58,534 nt of DNA from an uncultured Acidimicrobiales bacterium (GTDB lineage Bacteria; Actinomycetota; Acidimicrobiia; Acidimicrobiales; Aldehydirespiratoraceae). The translations under genes and the position numbers were made by a program. Of this stretch, positions 33,026 to 41,969 are shown piece by piece (the first letter of the stretch is position 1; every line of letters begins with the position of its first letter). The stretch lies in the NCBI GenBank assembly GCA_905480195.1, contig CAJQPN010000009.1, forward strand, positions 1 through 58,534. Direction: 5' to 3'. The notes beneath the pieces are model-generated. The model was not told the origin of the DNA. It saw only the letters and a program-made list of their open reading frames with translations, and made no database searches.

Positions 33026-33783
33026 CCATCGGCCAGATCACCGTCCAAGACGTCTCGAAGCGTTTCCGACTCGAGCGCAACCGACCGAGCAGCCTCAAAG
33101 AAGCGCTGTTGCGAACCGGTCGTCGTGATATCGACGACTTCTGGGTCCTCCGCAACGTCGATTTCGAGATCGAACCCGGTGCGTTCTTCGGCCTGATCGG
33201 GCACAACGGCAGCGGCAAGTCAACACTGTTGCGTCTCATCGCCAACATTCATCGACCAACGAGCGGTCAGATCACCACCGAAGGGCGGATGTCAGCGCTA
33301 CTCGAACTCGGCTCCGGTTTCCACCCTGATCTCACCGGCCGCGAGAACGTCTACCTCAACGGCGCAATGCTCGGACTCAGCCGCCGCCACATGAACGAGA
33401 CGATGGACAAGATCATCGACTTCAGTGGCATCGGTGATTTCATCGACGAGCCGGTGAAGATCTACTCGTCAGGCATGTACGTGAGGCTTGGGTTCGCAGT
33501 ATCGGTCAACGTCGACCCCGAAATCCTGCTTGTCGACGAAGTCATCGCCGTCGGCGACGAAGCGTTTCAGCGACGCTGCATGGACCACATGAACCAGCTC
33601 CGCGAGAAGGGCTGCACGATCGTGCTCGTGAGCCACAACGCTGGACTGATGGAAGAGTTGTGCGACACCATCGCCTGGCTCGATCACGGGCGGGTGCTCG
33701 AACTCGGCGAAGCGGCACCCGTGCTCGAGAAGTACCTCGAGCACATGCGGGGCGGTGGCACCACACTCACAACGCGGGACTGA
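33022..33783 (+). CDS. wzt: ABC transporter ATP-binding protein of polysaccharide export
   Basis: 253 residues from GTG 33022. Walker A GHNGSGKS at residues 60-67, the Q-loop region with ELGSGFHPDLTGREN typical of polysaccharide/teichoic exporters, signature YSSGMYVRLGFAV, Walker B ILLVDEVIAVGDEAF and the switch His in VLVSHN. The protein ends soon after the nucleotide-binding domain and lacks the C-terminal carbohydrate-binding domain that Wzt proteins use to recognise capped chains. Export should therefore not depend on a terminal cap. The stop is directly abutted by the stop of the convergent GT2 (TGA then TCA). Confidence 0.93.
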   Translation: MTIGQITVQDVSKRFRLERNRPSSLKEALLRTGRRDIDDFWVLRNVDFEIEPGAFFGLIGHNGSGKSTLLRLIANIHRPTSGQITTEGRMSALLELGSGFHPDLTGRENVYLNGAMLGLSRRHMNETMDKIIDFSGIGDFIDEPVKIYSSGMYVRLGFAVSVNVDPEILLVDEVIAVGDEAFQRRCMDHMNQLREKGCTIVLVSHNAGLMEELCDTIAWLDHGRVLELGEAAPVLEKYLEHMRGGGTTLTTRD

Positions 33784-34734
33784 TCAGCGTCCGACAAGGA
33801 AACCAGTGCCCCACGCCATGTGCATTGTGACGAAGGCCATCGCCACTCGAGCTTTCGACTCACTGCCAGAACGCAAGGCGGCTCCGACGACGCAGACCAG
33901 GTAGAGGCCAGGGACCACGAGTGCCAGCGGCGAACCGATTGCTGCCGCCACGAACGAAGCGACCAGGCCGATGATCAGTCCTGGTGCCACGAGTTGACGC
34001 AGACGCACCGATCTCGGGTTGGCCAGGAGCATCCTCCGCTTCCAACGACCGAACTGCCAGAACTGCGACGCGAGCGCCCGAAGCGAGGCACGGGGACGGT
34101 ACTCAACCGCAATCGCAGGGTCGAACCACACGACATGGCCGGCGTCACGCAGCCGCCAGTTCAATTCGTAGTCCTGATTGCGAAGGAACTCGTCGTCAAA
34201 CCCGCCGACTGCCTCCAAGGCCTCACGACGAAACGCTCCGAGGTAAACCGTATCGGCTGGCCCGGCGGCTCGATCACTGCGAAACGCTGCCCGACCCATA
34301 CCGAACTGCGACGTCATGGCAGTTGCGATCGCGCACGACCATGTGCTGGCGCCGACCGGGACTTGACGCCCCCCGACGTTGGCCGCCCCAGTTGCGAACG
34401 ACGCATCGGCCACGGCGGCAAGGTAGCCAGCAGGAATCTGTGCGTGTGCGTCAACTCTCACCACGAGCCGACCGTCGCTCGCAGAGATAGCGGCGTTAAG
34501 CCCGCTTGGCGTCCGGCCCGAAGGATTCTCGACGCGATGAACCCGGGCGTCGTCTTCCGCTCGGGCGTCAACGCGGGCTGCGGTGTCGTCGGTTGACGGT
34601 CCGACGGCGACCCACACATCAAACGACGGGCAGTCGGTCTGGGCTAGCACTGCGTCGAGGCAACGGTCGATGACCGAACCTGCATCGAGCGCCGGAATGA
34701 CGACCGAGATCGAGTCGACCGGGGCTGCACTCAA
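33784..34734 (-). CDS. GT2-family glycosyltransferase, ExoA-like, with C-terminal membrane helices
   Basis: 316 residues. GT-A domain: ISVVIPALDAGSVIDRCLDA, VAVGPSTDDTAA, ENPSGRTPSGLNAAI and the metal motif VRVDAHAQIP. The catalytic FDDEFLRNQDYELNWRLRDAG carries the E/D-Y-E-W/L-R elements. Two to three C-terminal membrane helices (about 240-300) follow a basic QFGRWKRRM stretch. This is the layout of succinoglycan-type enzymes such as ExoA. The first codon appears to be TTG 34734, overlapping the upstream stop as TTGA, so translation is probably coupled to the sugar transferase. No other start fits the intact N-terminal strand. Confidence 0.83.
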   Translation of the reverse strand: MSAAPVDSISVVIPALDAGSVIDRCLDAVLAQTDCPSFDVWVAVGPSTDDTAARVDARAEDDARVHRVENPSGRTPSGLNAAISASDGRLVVRVDAHAQIPAGYLAAVADASFATGAANVGGRQVPVGASTWSCAIATAMTSQFGMGRAAFRSDRAAGPADTVYLGAFRREALEAVGGFDDEFLRNQDYELNWRLRDAGHVVWFDPAIAVEYRPRASLRALASQFWQFGRWKRRMLLANPRSVRLRQLVAPGLIIGLVASFVAAAIGSPLALVVPGLYLVCVVGAALRSGSESKARVAMAFVTMHMAWGTGFLVGR

Positions 34735-36101
34735 CGAGCCCCCCGCCTGAGGATCACGCCGATCGTCTGGACCAGAATCAGCACGTCGAGAATCGGCGAC
34801 CAGTTGACGATGTACTGCAGATCATGGCCGAGCTTGAAGCCAGGATCGGTCTGGTAGTGACCTCGGATCTGAGCGAGCCCGGTGATCCCTGGCGGGATGT
34901 CGTGGCGGCGGCCGTAGCCCGGAAAGAGTTGCTCGAATTGTGCGACGAACTCGGGGCGCTCGGGTCGCGGCCCGACGAGCGACATATCGCCCTTTGCCAC
35001 GTTCCAGATCTGCGGCAACTCGTCGAGGCGTGATGCTCGGACCCATCGCATCCCGGGTACCACCCGCTCGTCGTCTTCGACAGCGGTGACAGCTCCCGTC
35101 CTTCGTTCGGCATCGGGAATCATCGAACGGAACTTGTACAGGGTGAAGTTTCTGCCCCGGCGACCAACCCGCTGCTGGCGGTAGACGATGCCACGACCGA
35201 CCTTGACTCGAACGTAAAGCGCCGCTGCACCGAGAAGAAGCAGGACGACTGGTGCGACGAGTAGGAGCAACAGCACGTCGAGCAGTCGCTTGAGTCGGAG
35301 TCGGTGGATGGGCACCGCATGGGTCCGCAGCGCAACGAACGGCATCCCGGCGATTTCACGACTTCGCTGCAGCCCGAGCAGTGTGTCGACCGGCAGAACG
35401 CGCCGATAGACCCCGACCCGACGCCGCTCGAGGTCGTCGAGGGGAGCGGGGTAGATCTCGTCGAGCGAGCCGCCTCCGAGGAGCAACACATCGGTGACAC
35501 TCCTGTCGTCGATGACGCTCATGAGGTTGGCTGTGTCCGGAACGCGGCCAACCACCCGCGCACCTCCGCCGATGTCATCGATATGTCTCTCGGCGAGCGA
35601 AATCTCGTCCGGAGTACCTACCAGGAGTACACGTGGCGCCATGAATCGGCGAGAACGAACTCGACGGGCCAGCCATCGATTGAAGCTCACGACAGCGCTT
35701 GCCACCACAAACAAGGCGACGAGGTTGCCCCGCGGCATCAGGTAGCGGCCGGTACTGAGCGCTACCCCAGCGCTAAGAAGAACGGCAATTGCGCTGAGCA
35801 CGCTGACCTTTGGAAGCCAAGGGGGGCGGCCGAGGCGCTGCTCGTATTCGTAGAGGCCCCCGAAGTAATAGGTAGACAGGAGAATGAGCGTCGCAAGCAA
35901 GAAACCGACCACGTAGTACGAATACGCAAATGTCGGCCACTCGAATCCGAACCGCAACGCCGTGATCAGGTGCATCGACGCAAACAGCGTGACCGCGTCG
36001 ATCACGTACAGAAAGCGGAATCCCACCGCCTGCAGGCGCAGAAAGACCGCTCGAGCGGGAGACGAGTCAAGAACGTGACGGGGGGTGGGAGAAGTAGGCA
36101 T
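34731..36101 (-). CDS. Polyprenyl-phosphate sugar-1-phosphate transferase (WcaJ/WbaP-like)
   Basis: 456 residues from ATG 36101; a TTG at 36125 would add eight. Four membrane helices in the first 130 residues, then a Rossmann-like domain (APRVLLVGTPDEISLAERHI), then a further helix and the conserved catalytic domain. The latter has KRLLDVLLLLLVAPVVLLL, VYRQQRVGRRGRNFTLYKFR, the DELPQIWNVAKGDMSLVGPR block and GITGLAQIRG. It moves a sugar-1-phosphate from a UDP-sugar to undecaprenyl phosphate and so starts assembly of the repeat unit. It is the only enzyme of this type in the window and probably initiates this locus's glycan. Glucose or galactose is the usual sugar. Confidence 0.92.
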   Translation of the reverse strand: MPTSPTPRHVLDSSPARAVFLRLQAVGFRFLYVIDAVTLFASMHLITALRFGFEWPTFAYSYYVVGFLLATLILLSTYYFGGLYEYEQRLGRPPWLPKVSVLSAIAVLLSAGVALSTGRYLMPRGNLVALFVVASAVVSFNRWLARRVRSRRFMAPRVLLVGTPDEISLAERHIDDIGGGARVVGRVPDTANLMSVIDDRSVTDVLLLGGGSLDEIYPAPLDDLERRRVGVYRRVLPVDTLLGLQRSREIAGMPFVALRTHAVPIHRLRLKRLLDVLLLLLVAPVVLLLLGAAALYVRVKVGRGIVYRQQRVGRRGRNFTLYKFRSMIPDAERRTGAVTAVEDDERVVPGMRWVRASRLDELPQIWNVAKGDMSLVGPRPERPEFVAQFEQLFPGYGRRHDIPPGITGLAQIRGHYQTDPGFKLGHDLQYIVNWSPILDVLILVQTIGVILRRGAR

Positions 36102-36199
36102 TTGTGCTGCGGCAGAATCGAACAACCGGCCGGGTAGCCCGAGGATAGTGCGACGCCCTTCCCTCCCATCGACCTTGATTGCGCGTCGGCCAGCGCCGC

Positions 36200-36205
36200 T
36201 ACGCT
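36200..36205 (+). promoter_or_regulatory. -10 element of the GT2 gene at 36215
   Basis: TACGCT ends 9 nt before ATG 36215, with no Shine-Dalgarno. Confidence 0.45.
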
Positions 36206-36214
36206 TTGGACGCC

Positions 36215-36949
36215 ATGAGTTCTCTCGAAGCGGTTCCTCGTCTCTGCGTCGTCATGCCGTGTTACAACGAGAACGCGACGATTGTCGAGATCGTCGACCG
36301 GGTTCTTGCAAGCCCGCACACTGCCGAATTGATCATCGTCGACGACGGGTCCACCGATGGCACCCGTGACATTCTCACCGACATTGACGACCCGCGGGTC
36401 CAGGTTCTGTTCCAGGCCACCAATCAGGGCAAAGGAGCTGCGATCCGGCGCGGGTTCGAGGCGGCAACGGCCGAGTTCGTAATCGTGCAGGACGCCGACC
36501 TCGAGTATGACCCGATCGACTACGACCTCGTCATAGAGCCCCTCCTGCTCGAACGCGCCGACGTGGTCTTCGGCTCGCGATTCCAATCGGGTCGACCGAG
36601 ACGGGTGTTGTATTTCTGGCACTCGGTCGGCAACCGATTACTGACCTTGCTGTCGAACATGTTTACCGACCTCAATCTCACCGACATGGAGACGTGTTAC
36701 AAGGCGTTTCGGCGCGAAGTCATCCAATCGATCAATCTCGAGCAAAAGCGATTCGGAATCGAACCGGAGATCACTGCGAAGGTTGCGGCCGGTGGATGGC
36801 GAGTCTGGGAGGTCGGGATCTCGTACTCGGGCCGAACCTACGCAGAGGGCAAGAAAATCGGCTGGCGCGACGGCGTGCACGCGGTGTACTGCATCGTCAA
36901 GTACGGCATGCAGGCCCGGGGTCCCCGGACCGGCCGACACCGAACCTGA
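36215..36949 (+). CDS. GT2-family glycosyltransferase, DPM1-like (soluble)
   Basis: 244 residues from ATG 36215. VVMPCYNENATIVEIVDRV, IIVDDGSTDGTRD, NQGKGAAIRRGFEAA, the DxD region VQDADLEYDPIDY, GSRF, and DMETCYKAFRRE, then the C-terminal EITAKVAAGGWRVWEV and GRTYAEGKKIGWRDG. These are the motifs of dolichyl/polyprenyl-phosphate mannose and glucose synthases. It has no membrane helices, unlike the relative at 20540. It would give a second source of polyprenyl-phosphate sugar for outer-face GT-C enzymes. It stands alone and faces the subtilase gene across a hairpin. Confidence 0.88.
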   Translation: MSSLEAVPRLCVVMPCYNENATIVEIVDRVLASPHTAELIIVDDGSTDGTRDILTDIDDPRVQVLFQATNQGKGAAIRRGFEAATAEFVIVQDADLEYDPIDYDLVIEPLLLERADVVFGSRFQSGRPRRVLYFWHSVGNRLLTLLSNMFTDLNLTDMETCYKAFRREVIQSINLEQKRFGIEPEITAKVAAGGWRVWEVGISYSGRTYAEGKKIGWRDGVHAVYCIVKYGMQARGPRTGRHRT

Positions 36950-36951
36950 AC

Positions 36952-36969
36952 GGAGCGCGCAGGCGCTCC
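36952..36969. terminator. Hairpin between the GT2 and subtilase genes
   Basis: GGAGCGC and GCGCTCC form a perfect 7-bp GC-rich stem around a GCAG loop, three bases after the GT2 stop and 31 bases after the subtilase stop on the other strand. There is no T-run. Confidence 0.55.
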
Positions 36970-37000
36970 TCCAGCGACCAAGTTCGCTCTGCCCTGACAA

Positions 37001-38782
37001 TCAACTCAGCACCCAGTCGGGTACGCGGTCCCCACTCCAGGCATCGCGACGGTTGGCGAGGCGCCAGATGAAGGTAAAGGCCTGCTCTCGCGTGGCGTTC
37101 GCAGTCGGCGAGAAGGTCGTACTCGACGTACCGGTCGTGATCCCCCAGCGCACCATCCATCCGACCGCATCGGTGAAGTACTGCCCAGCAGGCACGTCGG
37201 CGAAGCTCGGAGGTGGCTCCTCGGGGGTACCGACCGCTTTCCAGAGGAACGTCGCGATCTGAGCTCGGTTCACCAAGGCATCGGGCGAGAACCCTGTCGG
37301 GCTGGTCCCGGTGGTGATCCCTTGTTCGTAGAGCCAGGCGACGGCGTCCGCGTAGAAGCTGCCGGCCGGTACATCGTCGAACGGCGCCGGCGCGCTGGGA
37401 GGGGGTTCGTCGAACAGACGCCAGAGTACGGTGGCAATCTCGGCACGAGTCATCAATCGGTCGTGACCGAACGCTCCCCCACCGATTCCCTGCGACACGC
37501 CAGTGGCCTTCGACCAATCTCTCGCTATCTGTGAGAACGCTGAGCCCGAATCAACGAATGGCTCGAAACCGACAGCAGCCGCCAGTCGTGGTTCGGCGTA
37601 GCGCCCCGCGAGCTCGTTCCGGTCGAGGCGCGGAACCGACGCAGCGGTAGAGGTGAGCAATCCCACGAGTCGTTCGGTCGACCAACTCGGGTGCGCTTCT
37701 GCGAGAACCGCAAGCGCGCCGGCGAGATGGGGCACGGCCATCGAACTACCTGTCTTTTGGGCGAACCCCGTCGGGTCTTCGGCTGCCGTGACGGTCGACT
37801 CGATCGAGCGGCCCGGTGCGACGAAGTCGAGATCACCTTCGTAGCCGGTGAAATCGCTCACGATGCGCCCGGCGCCCTCCAGCTCGGACGAACCGACTGC
37901 GATGATGCCGGGCAGACACGCCGGATAGGCGACCGCGGTGAAGGGCCCGTTTCCCGATGCGGCAATGACTGCGATATCGAGATCAGCGAGCCCAGCAACG
38001 GCCGCCGACATGTCGGGGTCGGTGCATGGGTTTCGAAACGTGCCAAGACTCATGTTCACCGCAACGATGTCGTAGCTGGTAGCCAACGACGCCACGTGAT
38101 CGAGCGCAGCAAGAACCCCTGCTGAACCGATCGAACCGTTTTCAGCCATGACGCGGATGGCGATGATCGTCGCGCCTCTCGCGACACCGGGCCGGTTGTC
38201 ATCACGCGAGGCCACTATTCCGGCGACGTGGGTCCCATGGGCACAGCGCACGGCAGACGAGACGCACGGAGCAGCGCTGCCAGGTCCAACACCCGAGACC
38301 TCGCCAGATCCTGGGCATACCCCGCCTGCGGTGCCGTGAAGAAAGCAAGCCTCGTGGATAACAGCCTCGGCCAGGGCCGGATGAGACGTTTCGACGCCGG
38401 AGTCGATGACTACGACGGCTTTGCCTGCGCCGGTGTACCCAAGATCAGCGGCGACGTCTGACTCGACGACATGGGTCGACTCTGAGAGCGACGGGATGAG
38501 TCCGATGCTCGGGCGAACGGCTTCCACACCGGGGAGTACGAGGAGTTCACCGACGTCGCGCTCGGTGTTCACGATGAGGCGTCCGACCTCGCCCAAAAGC
38601 CCAACGACCTCGACTCCTTCGGCCACCAGCGTCGCAGCGAGCGTATCGATGTCGGTGGTCTGCCCCGGAGTGAGAACGTACGTAGCCTCGCCCGAGGAAC
38701 CCGCCGCCGTTGCGGCAGATGCGCTGGGTACGAACGGAAACAACAGGACCGCCGCGATGATGACAAAATCGCGAAGCCGCAC
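37001..38782 (-). CDS. Secreted S8 (subtilisin) protease with three C-terminal SLH-like repeats
   Basis: 593 residues. A signal peptide spans about 1-24 (MRLRDFVIIAAVLLFPFVPS, cut near ASA-AT). An I9-like pro-region follows. The catalytic domain carries Asp127 (VVVIDSGVETSHP), His182 (HGTHVAGI), the oxyanion Asn278 (ASGNGP) and Ser347 (TGSSMAVPH), so the triad is complete. Six or more Cys in the catalytic part suggest disulfides. From about residue 430 three SLH-like repeats occur (FGHDRLMTRAEIATVLWRLF, then YADAVAWLYEQGITTGTS, and two more). These would hold it at the wall or at a pyruvylated glycan. The GTG start lies 6 nt after TACGCT. The substrate is unknown. Confidence 0.92.
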   Translation of the reverse strand: MRLRDFVIIAAVLLFPFVPSASAATAAGSSGEATYVLTPGQTTDIDTLAATLVAEGVEVVGLLGEVGRLIVNTERDVGELLVLPGVEAVRPSIGLIPSLSESTHVVESDVAADLGYTGAGKAVVVIDSGVETSHPALAEAVIHEACFLHGTAGGVCPGSGEVSGVGPGSAAPCVSSAVRCAHGTHVAGIVASRDDNRPGVARGATIIAIRVMAENGSIGSAGVLAALDHVASLATSYDIVAVNMSLGTFRNPCTDPDMSAAVAGLADLDIAVIAASGNGPFTAVAYPACLPGIIAVGSSELEGAGRIVSDFTGYEGDLDFVAPGRSIESTVTAAEDPTGFAQKTGSSMAVPHLAGALAVLAEAHPSWSTERLVGLLTSTAASVPRLDRNELAGRYAEPRLAAAVGFEPFVDSGSAFSQIARDWSKATGVSQGIGGGAFGHDRLMTRAEIATVLWRLFDEPPPSAPAPFDDVPAGSFYADAVAWLYEQGITTGTSPTGFSPDALVNRAQIATFLWKAVGTPEEPPPSFADVPAGQYFTDAVGWMVRWGITTGTSSTTFSPTANATREQAFTFIWRLANRRDAWSGDRVPDWVLS

Positions 38783-38788
38783 TCCCTC

Positions 38789-38794
38789 AGCGTA
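38789..38794 (-). promoter_or_regulatory. -10 element of the subtilase gene
   Basis: TACGCT on the minus strand ends 6 nt before GTG 38782. The intervening bases are purine-rich but too close to act as a Shine-Dalgarno. Confidence 0.45.
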
Positions 38795-38912
38795 GCCACT
38801 CAGTCCCCGGGGTCATCTGGACCTTGACGAGCCCGTGATGACGCCACTTCCCCTCCGCGGTCAGCTAGCGTCTAAAGGTCCGGTGCGGGCGGTCCGCCAA
38901 CGGAGAAACACG

Positions 38913-40904
38913 ATGTTTCGGCCCTCACTCACACGAATCATCACCCTGAGCCTCCTTTCGTTTGGACTTGCGCTGACCTCGGTTGACCCCGCAAGCGCCG
39001 ATCACGATAAGACGTACATCACCTTTGAAGGCGGTGGGTTTGGCCATGGCGTCGGCATGAGCCAATTCGGTGCGCTCGGACGAGCTGAGGCCGGCCACTC
39101 GGCCGAGGACATCCTGGCCTTCTACTTCGATGGCACGACGATTGAGAATCGTGGCGCCGAACTCGAGGACTTTCTTGGCCAAGGAATCCGAGTCCGTCTG
39201 AGCCCGGGCTACCAGTCGTTCGACCGTCCCGACGGTGTCACGGTCACAGCGCGAGACGGAGCACTTCTCACTCTGCGGTTCAACGAAGAAAACGTTCACA
39301 CTGCAAATTCCATCTACGTCGAGCAGGCGGGTCAGGTTGCCGGCTCTTCGAACAGCGTGACCGATGCGGACGACGAGTGGTACTGGATCGTCAAACTCGA
39401 TGGTTCGGACGAAGACGTCTGCGTGGGTTGTATTGCCAGCACTGCCACGATTGAGCGACCCGAGGGCGCCATCATCGACATCGTTGACGACGTCGGTCCT
39501 CAGGGGGCGCACGATGCGGGTGATCTCACACTGGTCGGTCGCGACACTGCGAATGGATCGACACCCGACTCAGTCTTCGTAGTGTTGCAGCTTCCCTTGG
39601 AGGAGTACCTCCAAGGTATCGATGAGGTTCCGCCGGGCTGGCCCGACGAAGCGCTGAAGGCACAGGCGATCGCAGCCCGCAGCTATGCAGTTGCCCAAGC
39701 GATCGCTCGCCGTAACGGACGAACACTGGACGATCCGGCGTACGACGGCTGGAGCTTCGACGTGTTCGACAGTGTCCAAGATCAGGTCTATGACGGCTAC
39801 GAAGACCGGTACGGCAACGCCATCGAGTACGAGTCGCGGCTCGCAGCGGCCTCGGCAACCGCCGGCCAGGTCGTCGTCTACGACGACGAGATCGTGCGCA
39901 CCTTTTACAGCTCGTCGAATGGGGGTTATACCGCAGCGTCGGAAGATCCCTTCGCCAACCCCGAACCGTTCCACATCGCCAAACCCGATCCGTTCGATGC
40001 AGCGCTCGACGTCGATGGCAACCCGCAGAACCCGTTCCCGTTTCGACAGTTCTCCTACACCCGTGAAGCCCTCAGTCGCTGGTTCGCTCGCGACAACTTC
40101 AGTGTCGGGGTCGTGCAATCCATCACCTTCAACGACCCGGTTCCGTCGGGCCGCGTCAACGACATCACGGCGACCATCGTCGGTTCGGACAAGCCAGGTG
40201 GTCGGACCGTGAGCGGCAGCAGTATCCGATGGGCGATCGTCAACGGCTGCCAGGAGGACGATGCCGATCCCAGCATCGACTTCGATTGCGAGGACTACCC
40301 GCGCTCGAGTCACCTCCGGGTTGCTCCTCCGCCGATCGAACCGTTCGAGGACGTCCCACTCGACCATTGGGCGGCCGACGGCATTTACTGGTCGGCAATC
40401 GAGGGGATCACGGCCGATGTCGGCGACAATTTCTTCGCCCCCTCCCGTCAGATGGACCGTGCCGAGGTAGCAACCTTCATCTGGGGCTTTTCGGACGCAC
40501 CGCAACCCTCAACGCCGCTCGAGTTCCGAGATGTCGATCCCGACGCCGACTACGCCGACGCAGTTTCGTGGATGGCGAACAAAAAGATCACCCTCGGTGT
40601 CAATGAAACCGATTTTGCGCCAGACCGAATCGTCACCCGATGGGAATGGGCCAAGTTCCTCTGGCGCCTCGCTGGAAACCCGCCAGCACCGATCGACGAC
40701 CGGTTCATCGATATTCAGCCGTGGGATGCCAACGCCATCCACTGGATGCTGTACCACGGCATCACCAGAGGCACCACAGAGACAACATTCTCACCGGACA
40801 ACCCGGTAACGCGGGCCGAGGCGGCCACGTTCCTGTTCCGCCTCGCCGGCAAACCCGAAGCGTTCGCAACGGGCATTGCCCTGCCGTCAACAATGAGGCA
40901 ATGA
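38913..40904 (+). CDS. Secreted SpoIID/LytB-domain protein with three C-terminal SLH-like repeats
   Basis: 663 residues from ATG 38913, with GGAG 8 bases upstream. A signal peptide spans about 1-29 (MFRPSLTRIITLSLLSFGLA to DPASA). The SpoIID domain starts with ITFEGGGFGHGVGMSQFGAL and contains LPLEEYLQGIDEVPPGWPDE, KAQAIAARSYA and YDDEIVRTFYSSSNGGYTA. These are the conserved segments of the lytic-transglycosylase-like SpoIID fold, with the catalytic Glu candidate in LEEYL. Three SLH-like repeats follow from about residue 485 (FEDVPLDHWAADGIYWSAIE, MDRAEVATFIWGF and on). It probably cleaves or remodels peptidoglycan. The subtilase encoded divergently carries the same repeat type, so the two may share one cell-surface site. 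Confidence 0.9.
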   Translation: MFRPSLTRIITLSLLSFGLALTSVDPASADHDKTYITFEGGGFGHGVGMSQFGALGRAEAGHSAEDILAFYFDGTTIENRGAELEDFLGQGIRVRLSPGYQSFDRPDGVTVTARDGALLTLRFNEENVHTANSIYVEQAGQVAGSSNSVTDADDEWYWIVKLDGSDEDVCVGCIASTATIERPEGAIIDIVDDVGPQGAHDAGDLTLVGRDTANGSTPDSVFVVLQLPLEEYLQGIDEVPPGWPDEALKAQAIAARSYAVAQAIARRNGRTLDDPAYDGWSFDVFDSVQDQVYDGYEDRYGNAIEYESRLAAASATAGQVVVYDDEIVRTFYSSSNGGYTAASEDPFANPEPFHIAKPDPFDAALDVDGNPQNPFPFRQFSYTREALSRWFARDNFSVGVVQSITFNDPVPSGRVNDITATIVGSDKPGGRTVSGSSIRWAIVNGCQEDDADPSIDFDCEDYPRSSHLRVAPPPIEPFEDVPLDHWAADGIYWSAIEGITADVGDNFFAPSRQMDRAEVATFIWGFSDAPQPSTPLEFRDVDPDADYADAVSWMANKKITLGVNETDFAPDRIVTRWEWAKFLWRLAGNPPAPIDDRFIDIQPWDANAIHWMLYHGITRGTTETTFSPDNPVTRAEAATFLFRLAGKPEAFATGIALPSTMRQ

Positions 40905-40933
40905 CCGTTGCGCTGGATCCGTTTTTCCAACCC

Positions 40934-40952
40934 TTCGCAATAACGCTGCGAA
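40934..40952. terminator. Hairpin after the SpoIID-domain gene
   Basis: TTCGCA and TGCGAA form a perfect 6-bp stem with a 7-base loop, 29 bases after the stop. There is no T-run. The rest of the 222-bp gap 40905-41126 shows no convincing gene; the open frames there have no start signal. Confidence 0.35.
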
Positions 40953-41126
40953 ACCGCATGGTCGGCGGTTGTTGACCCCTTCGACTCCAAACAGCTCGCC
41001 GATCGGCAGCCTCAACGACGACTCCAGTCCAAACAGCTTCGGGGCAGCCCATCTTGGGCATATGGCGTTCGACTGCGACGTCGATCCCAGCCAGCTTCAG
41101 AGCTTTCTCGGCCTGGCCTTGCCGGC

Positions 41127-41969
41127 TCAGCCCAACTCGGCGAGTAGTTCCGACAACGCAGCTTCGAAGGGCCGCATTGCCGCGCCGCCTTTCGAGCGCC
41201 AGGCGGCGTTGTCGAGAACGGAGTTGGCGGGGCGTGGTGCTGGCCGCGGCGGGTCGAGGTCGGCCGAAGCAATCGGCTCGATCCGGTTCAGATCCGCTCC
41301 GGTCTGGCGAGCGATTTCCTGCACGAACTCGAACCACGTCACGGCTCCGGCATTGGTCACGTGAAAGACACCAGGGATTCGTTCGAGAGCCAAATCAGCT
41401 ACCACGACCGCCAAATCCCGAGCGAACGTCGGCGACCCTCGTTGATCGTCGACGAAACGCAGGGAGCTATCGCCCGCCAGCAGACGCAAGACAGTTCGGA
41501 CGACGTTCGGGCCGTGGGTACCGGCGAGCCATGCGGTCCGGACGATCGTGCTGCTCTCGCCAGCGAGTTCTTCACCTCGAAGTTTGGTTCGTCCATAGGC
41601 AGAGGCAGGGTTTGGGCGGTCGGCCTCGGTGTAGGGGCCAGATTTCTTCCCGTCGAAGACGTAGTCGGTCGACAGGGTCACAAAATGAGCACCGATATCG
41701 CCAGCAACGTTCGCCAGAGCACCAACGGCTGTGCCATTTACCGTCAGCGCAGCTGCTTCGCGGCTCTCGCAACCGTCCACGTCGGTGTCGGCGGCCGTAT
41801 TGATGATGATGGAGGGCCGGATGGAGGTGACTGCGGCGGCGATGTCATCGGGCGCCGAAAGGTCTAGTTCGCGTCGACCGGTCGAGATCACCGGCATCCC
41901 GCGCGCTTCAAGCTCCACCACCAAGTCACTGGCGAGCATGCCACCTCGGCCCGTGACGAGGATCGTCAT
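41127..41969 (-). CDS. rmlD: dTDP-4-dehydrorhamnose reductase
   Basis: 280 residues from ATG 41969 (ATGA overlap with the rmlB stop). The NAD(P) motif is TGRGGML at residues 6-12. The RmlD hallmark STDYVFDGKKSGPYTEADRP is followed by the catalytic YGRTK. NTAADTDVDGCE and the RGSPTFARDLA loop are also typical. It reduces dTDP-4-keto-L-rhamnose to dTDP-L-rhamnose as the last step of the pathway and is the last gene of the rmlACBD unit. Length and motifs are normal. Confidence 0.93.
   Translation of the reverse strand: MTILVTGRGGMLASDLVVELEARGMPVISTGRRELDLSAPDDIAAAVTSIRPSIIINTAADTDVDGCESREAAALTVNGTAVGALANVAGDIGAHFVTLSTDYVFDGKKSGPYTEADRPNPASAYGRTKLRGEELAGESSTIVRTAWLAGTHGPNVVRTVLRLLAGDSSLRFVDDQRGSPTFARDLAVVVADLALERIPGVFHVTNAGAVTWFEFVQEIARQTGADLNRIEPIASADLDPPRPAPRPANSVLDNAAWRSKGGAAMRPFEAALSELLAELG

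Noticed and set aside
33777..33792. Terminator hairpin between the wzt and GT2 stops
   Set aside because: Only a 4-bp GGAC/GTCC stem is possible around the abutting stop codons, too weak to call.
39570..40505. 311-codon open frame antisense to the SpoIID gene
   Set aside because: The opposite strand encodes clear SpoIID and SLH motifs; this frame has none.
40762..41126. Possible gene remnant on the minus strand between the SpoIID and rmlD genes
   Set aside because: The translation has no recognisable domain, overlaps the SpoIID gene and lacks a start signal.
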